From NCBI GenBank assembly GCA_041399065.1, contig JAWKTN010000006.1, forward strand, positions 434,001 through 498,000: a DNA stretch of 64,000 bases, written 5' to 3'. The stretch is from JAGQPD01 sp020426865. Lineage in GTDB: Bacteria > Planctomycetota > Planctomycetia > Pirellulales > Pirellulaceae. Both the position numbers and the translations under genes were made by a program. Below the pieces are notes generated by a model. That model worked only from the letters and a program-made list of their open reading frames with translations. It was not told where the DNA came from and searched no databases. Shown in pieces: positions 25,393 to 34,228 of this stretch; within the stretch, counting starts at the first letter, position 1, and each line of letters begins with the position of its first letter.

Positions 25393-26211
25393 TTAATCGC
25401 GGCCCGTGGGTGCGTTGACCTCGCTAGTGGGACTTGCCATTTCGCGGCTGGCGGAAGATGCCGTTCGTTGAGCGATCAGGCCCGCGACGTAACCTCCCTT
25501 AAAGCCTGCGTCGATATTGACGACTGTCACATTAGAGGCACAGCTGTTGAGCATCCCCAGCAGTGCCGCAACTCCACCGAAAGCAGCGCCGTAGCCGACA
25601 CTGGTCGGCACGGCCACCACCGGGCAGGCCACGTAACCGCCCACCACACTCGGTAACGCGCCCTCCATCCCGGCCACGACGACGACCGCGTCGCACTGCT
25701 GCAGTAGCGGCAACTGGGCCGGCAGCCGATGGGGGCCTGCTACCCCTACGTCATGAATCATCTTCACGTCCACGCCCATCCAATCGAGCGTCTCGCGAGC
25801 CTCCTCGGCGACCGGAATGTCACTCGTTCCGGCCGTAACAACTGCCACCGTGCCATGGCGATCGACAGCGGTTTTTGCGGGAATGCCGCGCAAGGTGCCG
25901 GCCGTCGCGTTGTAATGCAGTTGTGGCAAACGCCCGGCGACGGCGGCCGCCTGTTCGGCACTCACCCGCGTCGCCAGTATCGGTGCACCTGCGTCGATCA
26001 GTCGGCCCAGAATCTCAATCAATGCGTCGTCGCTTTTACCGCTGGCATACACCACTTCCGGATACCCGCAACGCCGGTGTCGGTCGATGTCGATGGTCGC
26101 CGACGTCGTAGCGATATCGGGAGAATAAGGCAATTGCCGCAGGAATTCCGCGACCGTCAAGGTGCCGCCGGCGAGCTTTCCGGCCAGTTCCTCCAATTGA
26201 TGTTGATTCAT
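25393..26211 (-). CDS. larB: LarB-like pyridinium-3,5-biscarboxylate synthase (PurE-related)
   Basis: LarB carboxylates nicotinate adenine dinucleotide, the first step to the nickel-pincer cofactor of lactate racemase-type enzymes. The protein shows the AIR-carboxylase-like core VAVVTAGTSDIPVAEEARET, VAGMEGALPSVVGGYVACPV, VPTSVGYG and VVNIDAGFKGGYVA, and an N-terminal helical domain. The 272-residue length matches. larC, larE and larA are not in the window, so either they are elsewhere or this copy has another role. It is first in the larB-nnrD-ribF-nrnA series. Confidence 0.9.
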   Translation of the reverse strand: MNQHQLEELAGKLAGGTLTVAEFLRQLPYSPDIATTSATIDIDRHRRCGYPEVVYASGKSDDALIEILGRLIDAGAPILATRVSAEQAAAVAGRLPQLHYNATAGTLRGIPAKTAVDRHGTVAVVTAGTSDIPVAEEARETLDWMGVDVKMIHDVGVAGPHRLPAQLPLLQQCDAVVVVAGMEGALPSVVGGYVACPVVAVPTSVGYGAAFGGVAALLGMLNSCASNVTVVNIDAGFKGGYVAGLIAQRTASSASREMASPTSEVNAPTGRD

Positions 26212-26389
26212 AGTGACTATCCTATCTTCATTTTTATCGCCTGGGAATGGACCGTCGGGTCCTTGCCGAAAGAACGGCCACGGTTGACAATAGGTGACGG
26301 TCGAGAACGAAGTACTGGCACTGGTCCGGGATGCGGACGAACTGTTCTCGGTCGGTCATCATTTGAATGTTGGAAAGGGAACGTTGCAG

Positions 26390-27604
26390 ATGCCCCGATG
26401 CGTGTTGGCTTATTCTGGTGGTCTGGATACTTCCGTGATCCTAGGTTGGTTGCAGGACGAGGGTTACGAAGTCCACGCCGTGTATGTGGATCTTGGCCAA
26501 CCTTGTGAGGACCGCGAGGCGATTTTGAAGAAGGCACGCGATATTGGCGCAGCGAGCGCGCAGATTGTTGACGCCCGTGAGGAGCTCTGTCGCGATTTCG
26601 CGTTCCCGGTGCTCGCCTGGCAAGCCAAATACGAAAGCATTTATCTGTTAGGCACGTCGATCGCCCGCCCGTTGATTACCAAGGTCTGCTTGCAGGTCGC
26701 TCGCGATGTGGGAGCCGATACGTACGTGCATGGTGCCACCGGCAAGGGGAACGATCAGTGCCGGTTCCAATTGGCGGCCGACGCGCTTGATCCTTCGATC
26801 CACGTCGTAGCACCATGGCGAATGGAGCGATTTCGTCAATTGTTTCCCGGCCGCACGGAAATGATTGCCTACTGCGATCAACGCAAGATCCCGGTAAAGG
26901 CATCGGTTGCCAAACCGTATAGCTCGGACGAAAATGTGCTACATATCAGCTACGAGGCTGGTAAGCTCGAGGACTTGACGGTCAACGGCGTGGAACTGGT
27001 CGACTTCGGCATGACTGTTTCGCCGCAGCAAGCGCCGGACAAGATCGAGTCGGTCACGATCGGTTTCGAAAAAGGAATCCCGGTATTGCTCCACGGCAAA
27101 CGCGTCTCGGCGCTGGAGATGGTTGAGGCGTTAAACCAAATCGGTGGACGCAATGGTATTGGCCGCATCGACATGGTCGAAAATCGGTTCGTTGGTATGA
27201 AGAGTCGCGGTGTGTATGAAGCGCCGGGCATGACGATCCTCTACGACGCGCTGCTGTACCTGGAGCAATTGACATTGGACCGCGATCTGGTCCACCTGCG
27301 TGACCGCTTAGCGCCCGAGGTTGCCGAAATGGTTTACTATGGGTTCTGGTATGTCGCTAAAATGGATGCACTGATGGCGATGATCCAGCAGGCTCAGCAA
27401 AAGGTTACCGGCGAGGTGACCTTGAATCTGTATAAGGGGAACATCATCGTGGCCAGTCGCACGAGTCCTCACAGTCTCTACGATGAGGGAATTGCCACGA
27501 TGGAGGGAGGTGGATCGTACAATCAAACCGATGCGGAAGGTTTCTTGCGAATCCAAGGGCTGCCGTCGCGCGTCCAAGGACGCGCCACGCCCCGCACATA
27601 TTAG
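26390..27604 (+). CDS. argG: Argininosuccinate synthase
   Basis: Condenses citrulline and aspartate with ATP, the penultimate step of arginine synthesis. The N-type ATP pyrophosphatase P-loop AYSGGLDTSV is at residues 6-15; HGATGKGNDQCRF, SSDENVLHISYEAG and RFVGMKSRGVYEAPGM are diagnostic. The start is the ATG at 26390, preceded by GGAAAGGGA; the frame is open a further 32 codons but MPRCVLAYSGG is the family N-terminus. The 404-residue length is normal. It is followed after 27 bases by a permease and then pyrB; the citrulline and pyrimidine pathways share carbamoyl phosphate. Confidence 0.97.
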   Translation: MPRCVLAYSGGLDTSVILGWLQDEGYEVHAVYVDLGQPCEDREAILKKARDIGAASAQIVDAREELCRDFAFPVLAWQAKYESIYLLGTSIARPLITKVCLQVARDVGADTYVHGATGKGNDQCRFQLAADALDPSIHVVAPWRMERFRQLFPGRTEMIAYCDQRKIPVKASVAKPYSSDENVLHISYEAGKLEDLTVNGVELVDFGMTVSPQQAPDKIESVTIGFEKGIPVLLHGKRVSALEMVEALNQIGGRNGIGRIDMVENRFVGMKSRGVYEAPGMTILYDALLYLEQLTLDRDLVHLRDRLAPEVAEMVYYGFWYVAKMDALMAMIQQAQQKVTGEVTLNLYKGNIIVASRTSPHSLYDEGIATMEGGGSYNQTDAEGFLRIQGLPSRVQGRATPRTY

Positions 27605-27631
27605 TTCCCCGATCGACGGAAGTAAAACACA

Positions 27632-29299
27632 ATGTACCTGGTCGAAAATCCCGTGTTGCAGCGCGAGTTGCTGGTCAACCTACGGATGTTTCGGTCGTTT
27701 GTCTTGTTGTTTTTTTATCAGGCAATGTTGGCGGCGGTTGTCTATTTTGCGTGGCCGCAACAGACGCGGCTTGAGGCCAACGCAGAGGCAGCCAAGGGCC
27801 TGGTCGATATGTTCTTTCTCGGCCAGTACATCCTAGCATCGCTGATGGCGCCAAGTTTTGCGGCCGGAGCCGTGACCGGCGAAAAAGAACGCAAGACCTA
27901 CGAAATGCTGCTGGCGAGCCCGCTCAAGCCTGCCGCCATCGTGCTCGGAAAACTTCTCGCGTCGCTGGCTCATCTGGCGATTCTCATTTTTGCGTCATTG
28001 CCAATCGTCATGCTGTGCCTGCCGCTTGGTGGTGTATCGCTTTACGAAGTGTTGGCGGCCTACTTGGGGCTGACGCTGTCGGTGATCACGTTTGGCATGA
28101 TCAGCGTCGCTTGCAGCAGTTACTTTCAGCGGACCGCCGCCTCGCTCGTGGCGTCGTATCTGTTGATCCTGCCGTTGGCCCTTCTGGGGGTCCTGTCGTG
28201 GCGCGCCTTCGCCGGCGAGGGGGAGGTCCGCTTGCTATTGACGCTGATCGTCCTTCCCGGCATCTCCGCCGCCATCTGCTTCGCCCTATTCGCCAATACC
28301 GCTGCTCGCTTGCTGCACCCACCCGATGTGGGGAGCGAAGGCAAAGAAGTTGTGGATTTGGAGCAAGAGGCCCAGGAAGTGGTCGGGCTCGTCATCCAAC
28401 GCGATCAGTTTCCCGACAAGTTGTTTGCACCACCCAAACGCGTTGATCTGTTGGATGATCATGCCAATCCGGTCTACGATAAAGAAGTGCACAGCGAGAT
28501 CTTCAGTCAAGGCACGTTGATGCTGCGACTGGTGATCCAGGTGAGCATGATCCTGGCCATTCCCATCATGGCGGTCTGCCTGTTCATGTTCTCCAACCAG
28601 GCGCCATGGTATATCGCTTACGTCGTCACGTTCAATATGCTGGTGGGACCCGTGTTTTCGGCCGGCAGTGTGACCAGCGAACGGGAACGACAGACGTTGG
28701 ATCTCTTGCTTTGTACGACAATCACCCCATGGCAAATCCTCTGGGGAAAGCTGATCGCCGGACTCCGCGTATCCAGCGTATTGACCATGTTCCTGGTGTG
28801 GCCAGTGCTACTGGCGTGTTTGATGGTGCCGTTCTACTGGAAGAACATGCCGCAAGTCGGCGCGTATTTCTTGATCATCCTGCTAACGTGCGCGACAACG
28901 GCCGTCTTGGCATTGTTCATGTCCGTTCTATTTACCAAGACGTCGGTCAGTCTGATGACCAGCTACGCATTGATCCTTGCGATGTTCATTGCGCCGTTGG
29001 CCGTCAACTTTTTCGGCGAAACGTTCTTCCCGAATGCTCCGGGTACGGTCCTGACCAGGCAGGCGGCGATCGTCAGCCCGTTTGCTGCGGCCTTTGCCAT
29101 TCCCGTCAACAGTGATGAGTATGGTCGTGCCTCGTTCAACGACAGTTTCGATGTTTCGAATTCGCCGAACTACCTGCTTCGTGACAGTGGTTGGTGGTTG
29201 TTCGGTGGTTATGTAGCATTTACGCTCTTGTTCAATGCGTTGCTACTGGTACTGATGGTCTGGATGTTCAATTCCCGCTGGAGGGTGTCGCAATCGTGA
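27632..29299 (+). CDS. Double ABC-2 type permease, two homologous halves
   Basis: A 555-residue membrane protein with about twelve hydrophobic segments in two similar halves. Each half holds the same signature after its second helix: AGAVTGEKERKTYEMLLASP near 75 and AGSVTSERERQTLDLLLCTT near 350, the conserved cytoplasmic loop of ABC-2 exporters. A soluble charged stretch (about 230-285) joins the halves. No ATPase gene is next to it, so its nucleotide-binding partner must be elsewhere. It shares its stop with the pyrB start (GTGA). The substrate is unknown. Confidence 0.82.
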   Translation: MYLVENPVLQRELLVNLRMFRSFVLLFFYQAMLAAVVYFAWPQQTRLEANAEAAKGLVDMFFLGQYILASLMAPSFAAGAVTGEKERKTYEMLLASPLKPAAIVLGKLLASLAHLAILIFASLPIVMLCLPLGGVSLYEVLAAYLGLTLSVITFGMISVACSSYFQRTAASLVASYLLILPLALLGVLSWRAFAGEGEVRLLLTLIVLPGISAAICFALFANTAARLLHPPDVGSEGKEVVDLEQEAQEVVGLVIQRDQFPDKLFAPPKRVDLLDDHANPVYDKEVHSEIFSQGTLMLRLVIQVSMILAIPIMAVCLFMFSNQAPWYIAYVVTFNMLVGPVFSAGSVTSERERQTLDLLLCTTITPWQILWGKLIAGLRVSSVLTMFLVWPVLLACLMVPFYWKNMPQVGAYFLIILLTCATTAVLALFMSVLFTKTSVSLMTSYALILAMFIAPLAVNFFGETFFPNAPGTVLTRQAAIVSPFAAAFAIPVNSDEYGRASFNDSFDVSNSPNYLLRDSGWWLFGGYVAFTLLFNALLLVLMVWMFNSRWRVSQS

Positions 29300-30267
29300 C
29301 GACAATCACCGACGATTTTTTAATGCAGGCGGCAAGTGAATGGTCCGGGAAACACTTGCTCGATCTCGAGTCGCTGTCAGCCAAACAAATCCGCCTGATA
29401 TTGGACGTCGCCGATCATTTCAAGACCATTACCGGAGGCTGTCGCGACCGAGTCTCGGTGCTTAGCGGACGTACGTGTTGCAACCTGTTCTTCGAAAACT
29501 CGACGCGGACACGGACCAGTTTCTCACTTGCCGCTCGACGACTTGGCGCCGATACCGTCGAATTCACGGCCTCGAGCAGTAGTCTTTCCAAGGGCGAGAC
29601 GTTTATCGATACAGCCAAGAACATCGAAGCGATGAATGTCGATGCAATGATCATTCGGCACTCCACACCCGGTACTCCCCACGTGTTGGCCAAGAATGTG
29701 GACAGTTCCGTCATCAACGCAGGCGATGGTCCGCACGAACATCCCACGCAGGGATTGCTGGACATCTTGACGATCCGGCAGCATCGCGGCACGATCGACG
29801 GGCTGACCGTCGCACTCGTCGGCGATATCGCTCACAGCCGCACCGCGCGATCGAATATCTGGGGCCTACAAAAGTTGGGTGCTAAGGTCATCGTTTGTGG
29901 TCCGGCAACGCTTGTCTCGCGTCGGTGGACGGAAATGGATGTCGAGGTCTCCCACGATTTGGACGAGATCCTCCCGCGGTGTGATGTCCTGAACCTGCTG
30001 CGCATCCAATTCGAGCGTCAGTCAACGCGACCCTTTCCCTCCGTCCACGAATACGCACTGTTGTATGCCATGAACAGCCAGCGGATCGCGCGTGCCAAAC
30101 CAAACATCCTGATCACCGCCCCGGGGCCGATCAACCGAGGTGTGGAAATCACCCCCGATGTGGCCGACGGCCCCCACTCGGTCATCCTGCACCAGGTCAC
30201 CAACGGTTTAGCCGTCCGCATGGCGGTGCTGTGGCTGCTGTTGGGCGGCAAGTCGTACCAGAATTGA
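29296..30267 (+). CDS. pyrB: Aspartate carbamoyltransferase catalytic chain
   Basis: Makes carbamoyl-aspartate in pyrimidine synthesis. The carbamoyl phosphate site FENSTRTRTSF, the SLSKGET loop, the HPTQGLLD block and GDIAHSRTARSN are present. The last block, NVLN.LRIQFERQ, binds aspartate. The start is GTG 29296, overlapping the permease stop; this gives 323 residues, close to class B/C enzymes with no regulatory chain. No pyrI is present. The next gene encodes a dihydroorotase-like protein, which in class A systems is the structural partner of the transcarbamoylase. Confidence 0.95.
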   Translation: MTTITDDFLMQAASEWSGKHLLDLESLSAKQIRLILDVADHFKTITGGCRDRVSVLSGRTCCNLFFENSTRTRTSFSLAARRLGADTVEFTASSSSLSKGETFIDTAKNIEAMNVDAMIIRHSTPGTPHVLAKNVDSSVINAGDGPHEHPTQGLLDILTIRQHRGTIDGLTVALVGDIAHSRTARSNIWGLQKLGAKVIVCGPATLVSRRWTEMDVEVSHDLDEILPRCDVLNLLRIQFERQSTRPFPSVHEYALLYAMNSQRIARAKPNILITAPGPINRGVEITPDVADGPHSVILHQVTNGLAVRMAVLWLLLGGKSYQN

Positions 30268-30312
30268 CGTTATCCTCGCACCGTTTTTTGAAAAATCCAG
30301 GACAAGCACCCG

Positions 30313-31608
30313 ATGGCCCGTCTCGTCATTCAGAATGGCCGTGTGATCGATCCGAGCCAGTCTTTGGACGATTATGTCAACTTAGTGGTCGAAGATGGCA
30401 AGGTGGCCGCCCTGGGAGCCGCCGCCGGTCCGACCGATGAAGTCTGGGATGCAAGCGGAAAATTGGTCGTGCCGGGGCTGATCGACTTGCACGCCGAACT
30501 GCGGGAACCGGGATTCGAAGAAGATGAAACGATTGCCACCGGTACCGCCGCCGCACTTCGCGGTGGATTTGCCACCATCGCCTGCCTGCCCAACACCGAT
30601 CCCCCGATCGATTCGCAGGCGTCGGTGGAATTCGTCCATCATCAAGCCAATCGCGCCGGCAATTGCAATGTGGTGGTGCTCGCGTGTGTGAGCAAGAATC
30701 GCGAAGGGCACCAGTTGGCGGAGATCGGTTCGTTGGTCAAGGCAGGGGCTGTCGGCTTTACCGATGCCAGTGCGCCGATTCATAACGCCGAGCTGATGCG
30801 GCGAGCACTCGACTACTGCCAGATGTTTGACCGGCCCGTGATGAACCATCCGGAGGTGCTCGAGTTGACACGGGGAGGCATCATGCACGACGGCTCGACG
30901 GCCATGATCCTCGGCCTGGCCGGGCTCCCGCCCGCTGCAGAGGACGTGATGGCCAGTCGCGATCTGCGTCTGGCCGAAGCGACCGGCGGGCGTCTCCATC
31001 TGATGAACATCTCCAGTGAAGGAAATGTCGATCTACTGCGACGCGTCAAGTCACGAGGCGTCACAGTAACCGCAGACATCAATGTGGCAAATTTTACATT
31101 GACCGATGAAGTCCTACGCAGCTTCGATACCAACTGCAAACTGAATCCTCCATTGCGTTCGCGACGACATGTGCAAGCATGTATCGAGGCGATCGCCGAC
31201 GGAACTATTGACGCCATTGCCAGCGGCCACACACCGCGCGCCGTGGAGAAGAAGATGCGCGACCTAAGCGAAGCGCCATTCGGCATGGTCGCGCTCGAGA
31301 CGGCCTTGTCCTTGGTAGTCAGTTACCTGGTCGAACCGGAATACCTAAATTGGTCGCAAGTAGTTGAGCGGATGAGCGCTGCGCCGGCACGCATTCTCGG
31401 CTTGAGAACCAAAGGGACATTGCAGGTCGGTGCCGATGCCGACATCACCGTAATTGACCCCGAGCTGCAATGGAAGGTCGATCGTCAACACCTGCACAGC
31501 CGTTCGTTCAACTCGCCGTTCCTGGGGCAGACGCTCAAGGGACGCGCCGTGGCAGTATTCGTTGCCGGGTTGGTGAAGTACATCGATCGAGATCAATGGC
31601 CATCCTGA
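30313..31608 (+). CDS. pyrC: Dihydroorotase-like protein lacking several metal ligands (PyrC'-type)
   Basis: A 431-residue amidohydrolase clearly of the class I dihydroorotase family by overall layout (GLIDLHAELREPGFEE, CLPNTDPPID, FGMVALETALSL, GADADITVIDPE). However, metal-site residues are changed: the HxH pair is H60-A-E62; the position usually H in LMHISS is N232; the usual (T/S)DHAPH is SGHTPR (G305); and the usual PHH loop reads NVANF. H179 remains. This pattern recalls the inactive PyrC' subunits that only scaffold aspartate transcarbamoylase. It lies 45 bases after pyrB. If inactive, a second dihydroorotase must exist elsewhere. Confidence 0.85.
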   Translation: MARLVIQNGRVIDPSQSLDDYVNLVVEDGKVAALGAAAGPTDEVWDASGKLVVPGLIDLHAELREPGFEEDETIATGTAAALRGGFATIACLPNTDPPIDSQASVEFVHHQANRAGNCNVVVLACVSKNREGHQLAEIGSLVKAGAVGFTDASAPIHNAELMRRALDYCQMFDRPVMNHPEVLELTRGGIMHDGSTAMILGLAGLPPAAEDVMASRDLRLAEATGGRLHLMNISSEGNVDLLRRVKSRGVTVTADINVANFTLTDEVLRSFDTNCKLNPPLRSRRHVQACIEAIADGTIDAIASGHTPRAVEKKMRDLSEAPFGMVALETALSLVVSYLVEPEYLNWSQVVERMSAAPARILGLRTKGTLQVGADADITVIDPELQWKVDRQHLHSRSFNSPFLGQTLKGRAVAVFVAGLVKYIDRDQWPS

Positions 31609-32108
31609 TTGATGGATATAACCTGATGTATGGATCCGGGATTCTGCCGCTCGGCAAGGTCCCGCACACCCTGCAGTATTATCGTCAGTCTCTCATGCGA
31701 TTCTTGGATGAACATCTTTCCGCAGACGATCTGGCACAAACCACCGTCGTCTTCGACGCGGCAGAATCGCCTCCAGGTTTGCCGCGGCATTACGCGCATG
31801 GCACCGTCCAAGTGTACTATGCCGCCGATCACGCCGAAGCCGACGATTTAATCGAAGAGTTGATTGAAGCGGACCGACTGCCACAAAAGTTGTTGGTGGT
31901 ATCAAGCGACCATCGATTGCAGCGCGCCGCTCAACGCCGCGGTGCAGAATGCATCGACAGCGATGCATGGTATGACCAGCTTCGGGAAAACAAGCAGCGA
32001 TTCGACAACGATTCTACCAAGAAGTCAGTCGCCCCCCCCGCGTCCGACAAGCAGCGTGAGTTGTCGGAAGAAGAAGTGCGCCGCTGGCTGGAGGAATTCG
32101 GCGAATAA
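31596..32108 (+). CDS. NYN-domain (YacP/Rae1-like) predicted ribonuclease
   Basis: About 170 residues from the ATG at 31596, which overlaps the upstream gene by 13 bases. MAILIDGYNLMYGSG is the first acidic PIN/NYN motif (D6), TVVFDAAE the second, YAADHAEADDLIEELI the third and VVSSDHRLQRAA the fourth, as in YacP-type NYN proteins. A charged C-terminal tail with a short helix (EEEVRRWLEEFG) follows. It probably acts in RNA turnover; the target is unknown. The frame continues upstream inside the dihydroorotase-like gene but that part is an artefact. Confidence 0.85.
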   Translation: MAILIDGYNLMYGSGILPLGKVPHTLQYYRQSLMRFLDEHLSADDLAQTTVVFDAAESPPGLPRHYAHGTVQVYYAADHAEADDLIEELIEADRLPQKLLVVSSDHRLQRAAQRRGAECIDSDAWYDQLRENKQRFDNDSTKKSVAPPASDKQRELSEEEVRRWLEEFGE

Positions 32109-32570
32109 CAGAGTTTTCCGCCGTTCGGCCATCCGTTCCATGTGAAGCGACCGGTCGGGTGCGACACAAGCCAGTTGTGCGACCGTTGAACGACGGGATG
32201 TTTTGCATTGTCGATTCGCCAGGACGTTCACCCACCGGTCCCAGTTTGGATTGTCCCGATTCCGTATCGCCGATCTGCGGGTGCGTTTTAGGTGCGTTGT
32301 GGATCAAACGGGAAACGCATTCGAGCTTGAATCCTTTTCATGCCTTAGGGCAACAGCTAAGACTCCCCGGTAGGGGTGACGTGATAGAATGAACACGTGG
32401 CATTGCCATGCCCCTTCGCCTGCAAAAGGAGTTGCGAAGAATAGGCGGCGGATAAGTGGCACTGCTCACTGCAGCTCCTTTGGGGGGGCGTTGGGGGTGG
32501 CAGGAAGATGGTGGCAGGAAGATGGTGGCAGGAAGATGGGACGTCCGGGCGTTTATCCTGCAGAATGAAG
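32109..32570. other. Convergent intergenic region with AGGAAGATGG repeats
   Basis: About 460 bases between the NYN gene and the end of purD, which is on the opposite strand. Apart from the tandem repeat at 32502-32541 and a G-run just before it, no gene, RNA or clear terminator was recognised. Confidence 0.5.
32502..32541. repeat. Tandem AGGAAGATGG repeat, three units
   Basis: Units at 32502, 32516 and 32530, two of them AGGAAGATGGTGGC. They share a ten-base core and 14-bp period with the seven-unit array at 7254-7348, 25 kb away, so this is a dispersed family of short arrays rather than a local expansion. Confidence 0.85.
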
Positions 32571-33869
32571 TTAGTCCACATATTTTCTGGACTTATCGGA
32601 GATATCTTTTCGGCACCAAGCGCCGTCCCAACGGATGCAGCGAACGGCTTTGTAGGCTTGGAGTTTCGCGGCGGAGATTGAGTTGCCCAGAGCGGTGACG
32701 CCGAGGACTCGACCGCCGTCGGTCACGATCTTGTCGTCGCGAATGGTTGTGCCGGCATGAAAGACTTTGACGTCCTCCAGTTGTGCGGCGTCGTCGAGTC
32801 CGCGGATCGGTTTGCCTTTTTCGTAGCTGCCGGGGTATCCTTCGCTGGCCATGACCACGCAGACGCTGGGACGCGGGTCCCAGCGGAGCGGTTCGAGTTC
32901 GGCGAGCCGGCTGTCGGCGGTGGCTTCGAGGACGTCGAGCAGATCGCTTTGCAGACGCATGAGAATGGGTTGGCATTCCGGGTCACCAAAGCGAACGTTG
33001 AATTCCAAGACTTTCGGGCCTTGATGCGTGATCATCAATCCGGCGTAGAGGACGCCACGAAACGGTCGCCGAGCGCGCTTCATGGCGTGAATCGTGGGGA
33101 CGAGAATGCGTTCTTCAATTTGAGACAAGAGGAGGTCGTTCATCATGGGGGCAGGGGAGTAGGCACCCATGCCGCCGGTGTTCGGGCCGGAGTCGCCATC
33201 GAAGGCGGGTTTGTGGTCCTGAGCGGCAGGTAGAGTAACAATGGTGCGTCCGTCCGTGATGGCGAGCACGCTGACTTCTTCGCCATCTAGTCGCTCTTCA
33301 ATAACGAGTTGGCTGCCAGCGGTGCCGAATTCGCGGTCGGCTGCGATGCGGCGGACGGCGTCGGTTGCCTCGTCGCGACTGGAGCAGACGATCACCCCTT
33401 TGCCGGCGGCCAGTCCATCGGCCTTGACGACGATCGGGACATCTTCGGTTTCGCTCGGGTAACGGTCCTGCACGAATCGCGTGGCGCTGGCCGCGTCGCG
33501 AAAGACATGGTAGTCGGCGGTAGGGACATCAGCGTGTCGCATCAGGTTCTTGCTGAACACCTTGCTCCCCTCCAGCTCGGAGGCCTGTTTGCTGGGGCCA
33601 AAGACGCGAATGCCGGCGGTCTGGAGGGCGTCGGAAAGCCCGGCAACTAGCGGGGCCTCAGGGCCGACCACCGCAAATTCCACGCGGTTTTCTTTGGCGA
33701 ATTTCAACAGCCCCGCCGTATCGGTGGCGGAAATTGCTACGTTTTCGGCGTCTTGAGCTGTCCCCGCATTGCCTGGTGCGACGAAAACCCGATCCACCCG
33801 GGAACTTTGAGAAAGCTTCCAGGCCAACGCATGTTCGCGACCGCCGTTGCCGATGACTAGTAGATTCAT
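32571..33869 (-). CDS. purD: Phosphoribosylamine-glycine ligase
   Basis: The second step of purine synthesis, an ATP-grasp enzyme. MNLLVIGNGGREHALAWKL is the family start, so the ATG at 33869 was chosen although the frame is open to 34193. Further landmarks are VVGPEAPLVAGL, FGPSKQASELEGSK, VVKADGLAAGKGV, GEEVSVLAITDG, AQDHKPAFDGDSGPNTGGMGAYS (read in parts) and FNVRFGDPECQ. At 432 residues it is full length. It stands alone, divergent from the respiratory cluster. Confidence 0.97.
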   Translation of the reverse strand: MNLLVIGNGGREHALAWKLSQSSRVDRVFVAPGNAGTAQDAENVAISATDTAGLLKFAKENRVEFAVVGPEAPLVAGLSDALQTAGIRVFGPSKQASELEGSKVFSKNLMRHADVPTADYHVFRDAASATRFVQDRYPSETEDVPIVVKADGLAAGKGVIVCSSRDEATDAVRRIAADREFGTAGSQLVIEERLDGEEVSVLAITDGRTIVTLPAAQDHKPAFDGDSGPNTGGMGAYSPAPMMNDLLLSQIEERILVPTIHAMKRARRPFRGVLYAGLMITHQGPKVLEFNVRFGDPECQPILMRLQSDLLDVLEATADSRLAELEPLRWDPRPSVCVVMASEGYPGSYEKGKPIRGLDDAAQLEDVKVFHAGTTIRDDKIVTDGGRVLGVTALGNSISAAKLQAYKAVRCIRWDGAWCRKDISDKSRKYVD

Positions 33870-34018
33870 ATTGGAAAACGCCCCCTGGCAGTCGATTGGA
33901 TTGCGGCAATAATACAGTATGCGTAGTGCTGTTGCCGATTCTAGCGCGTTTCGGGGCATTCCGATAGCTCGCCAACGTTGGTTCTCCCCCATTGGGCGAT
34001 TCCGCCACACTACTGCGG

Positions 34019-34046
34019 TTGACATTTTGGCCGGGGGGATTACAAC
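34019..34046 (+). promoter_or_regulatory. Candidate sigma-70-like promoter for the respiratory cluster
   Basis: TTGACA at 34019-34024, a 16-base spacer, and TACAAC at 34041-34046. The -35 hexamer is perfect and the -10 matches four of six. It lies 183 bases before the Rieske start and just before an inverted repeat. Planctomycete promoters are poorly defined, so this is tentative. Confidence 0.3.
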
Positions 34047-34055
34047 TTGGCATAG

Positions 34056-34075
34056 TTCGTGAAAAATATCACGAA
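34056..34075. promoter_or_regulatory. Inverted repeat TTCGTGA-N6-TCACGAA, possible operator
   Basis: A perfect 7-bp inverted repeat with an AT-rich six-base spacer, placed where transcription from the candidate promoter would begin. Related half-sites (ACGAAC, TTCGTGG) follow within 25 bases. It does not match the FNR/CRP (TTGAT-N4-ATCAA) or Fur consensus. A regulator is inferred, not known. Confidence 0.35.
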
Positions 34076-34228
34076 GGTTACGAACAGGATATCTTCGTGG
34101 CCTTAAGGTTTTTCGATACAACAGGTTGCGCAGGACACTCCGGCCCCATTGGCCGCGCGCGGCTTTGCCGGGCGAATGTGGGCTGTGTACCATTTGCTTT
34201 CCACTTTATGGAGTAGGGCCGTCAACTT

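Larger units (their letters stand above)
33870..34228. other. Divergent intergenic region upstream of the respiratory cluster
   Basis: About 360 bases between purD (minus) and the Rieske gene (plus). It holds the candidate promoter at 34019 and the inverted repeat at 34056. A longer open frame from purD passes through on the minus strand but has no conserved sequence. Confidence 0.5.

Noticed and set aside
33870..34193. N-terminal extension of purD
   Set aside because: MNLLVIGNGGREHAL is the family start; the 108 upstream codons look like intergenic sequence.
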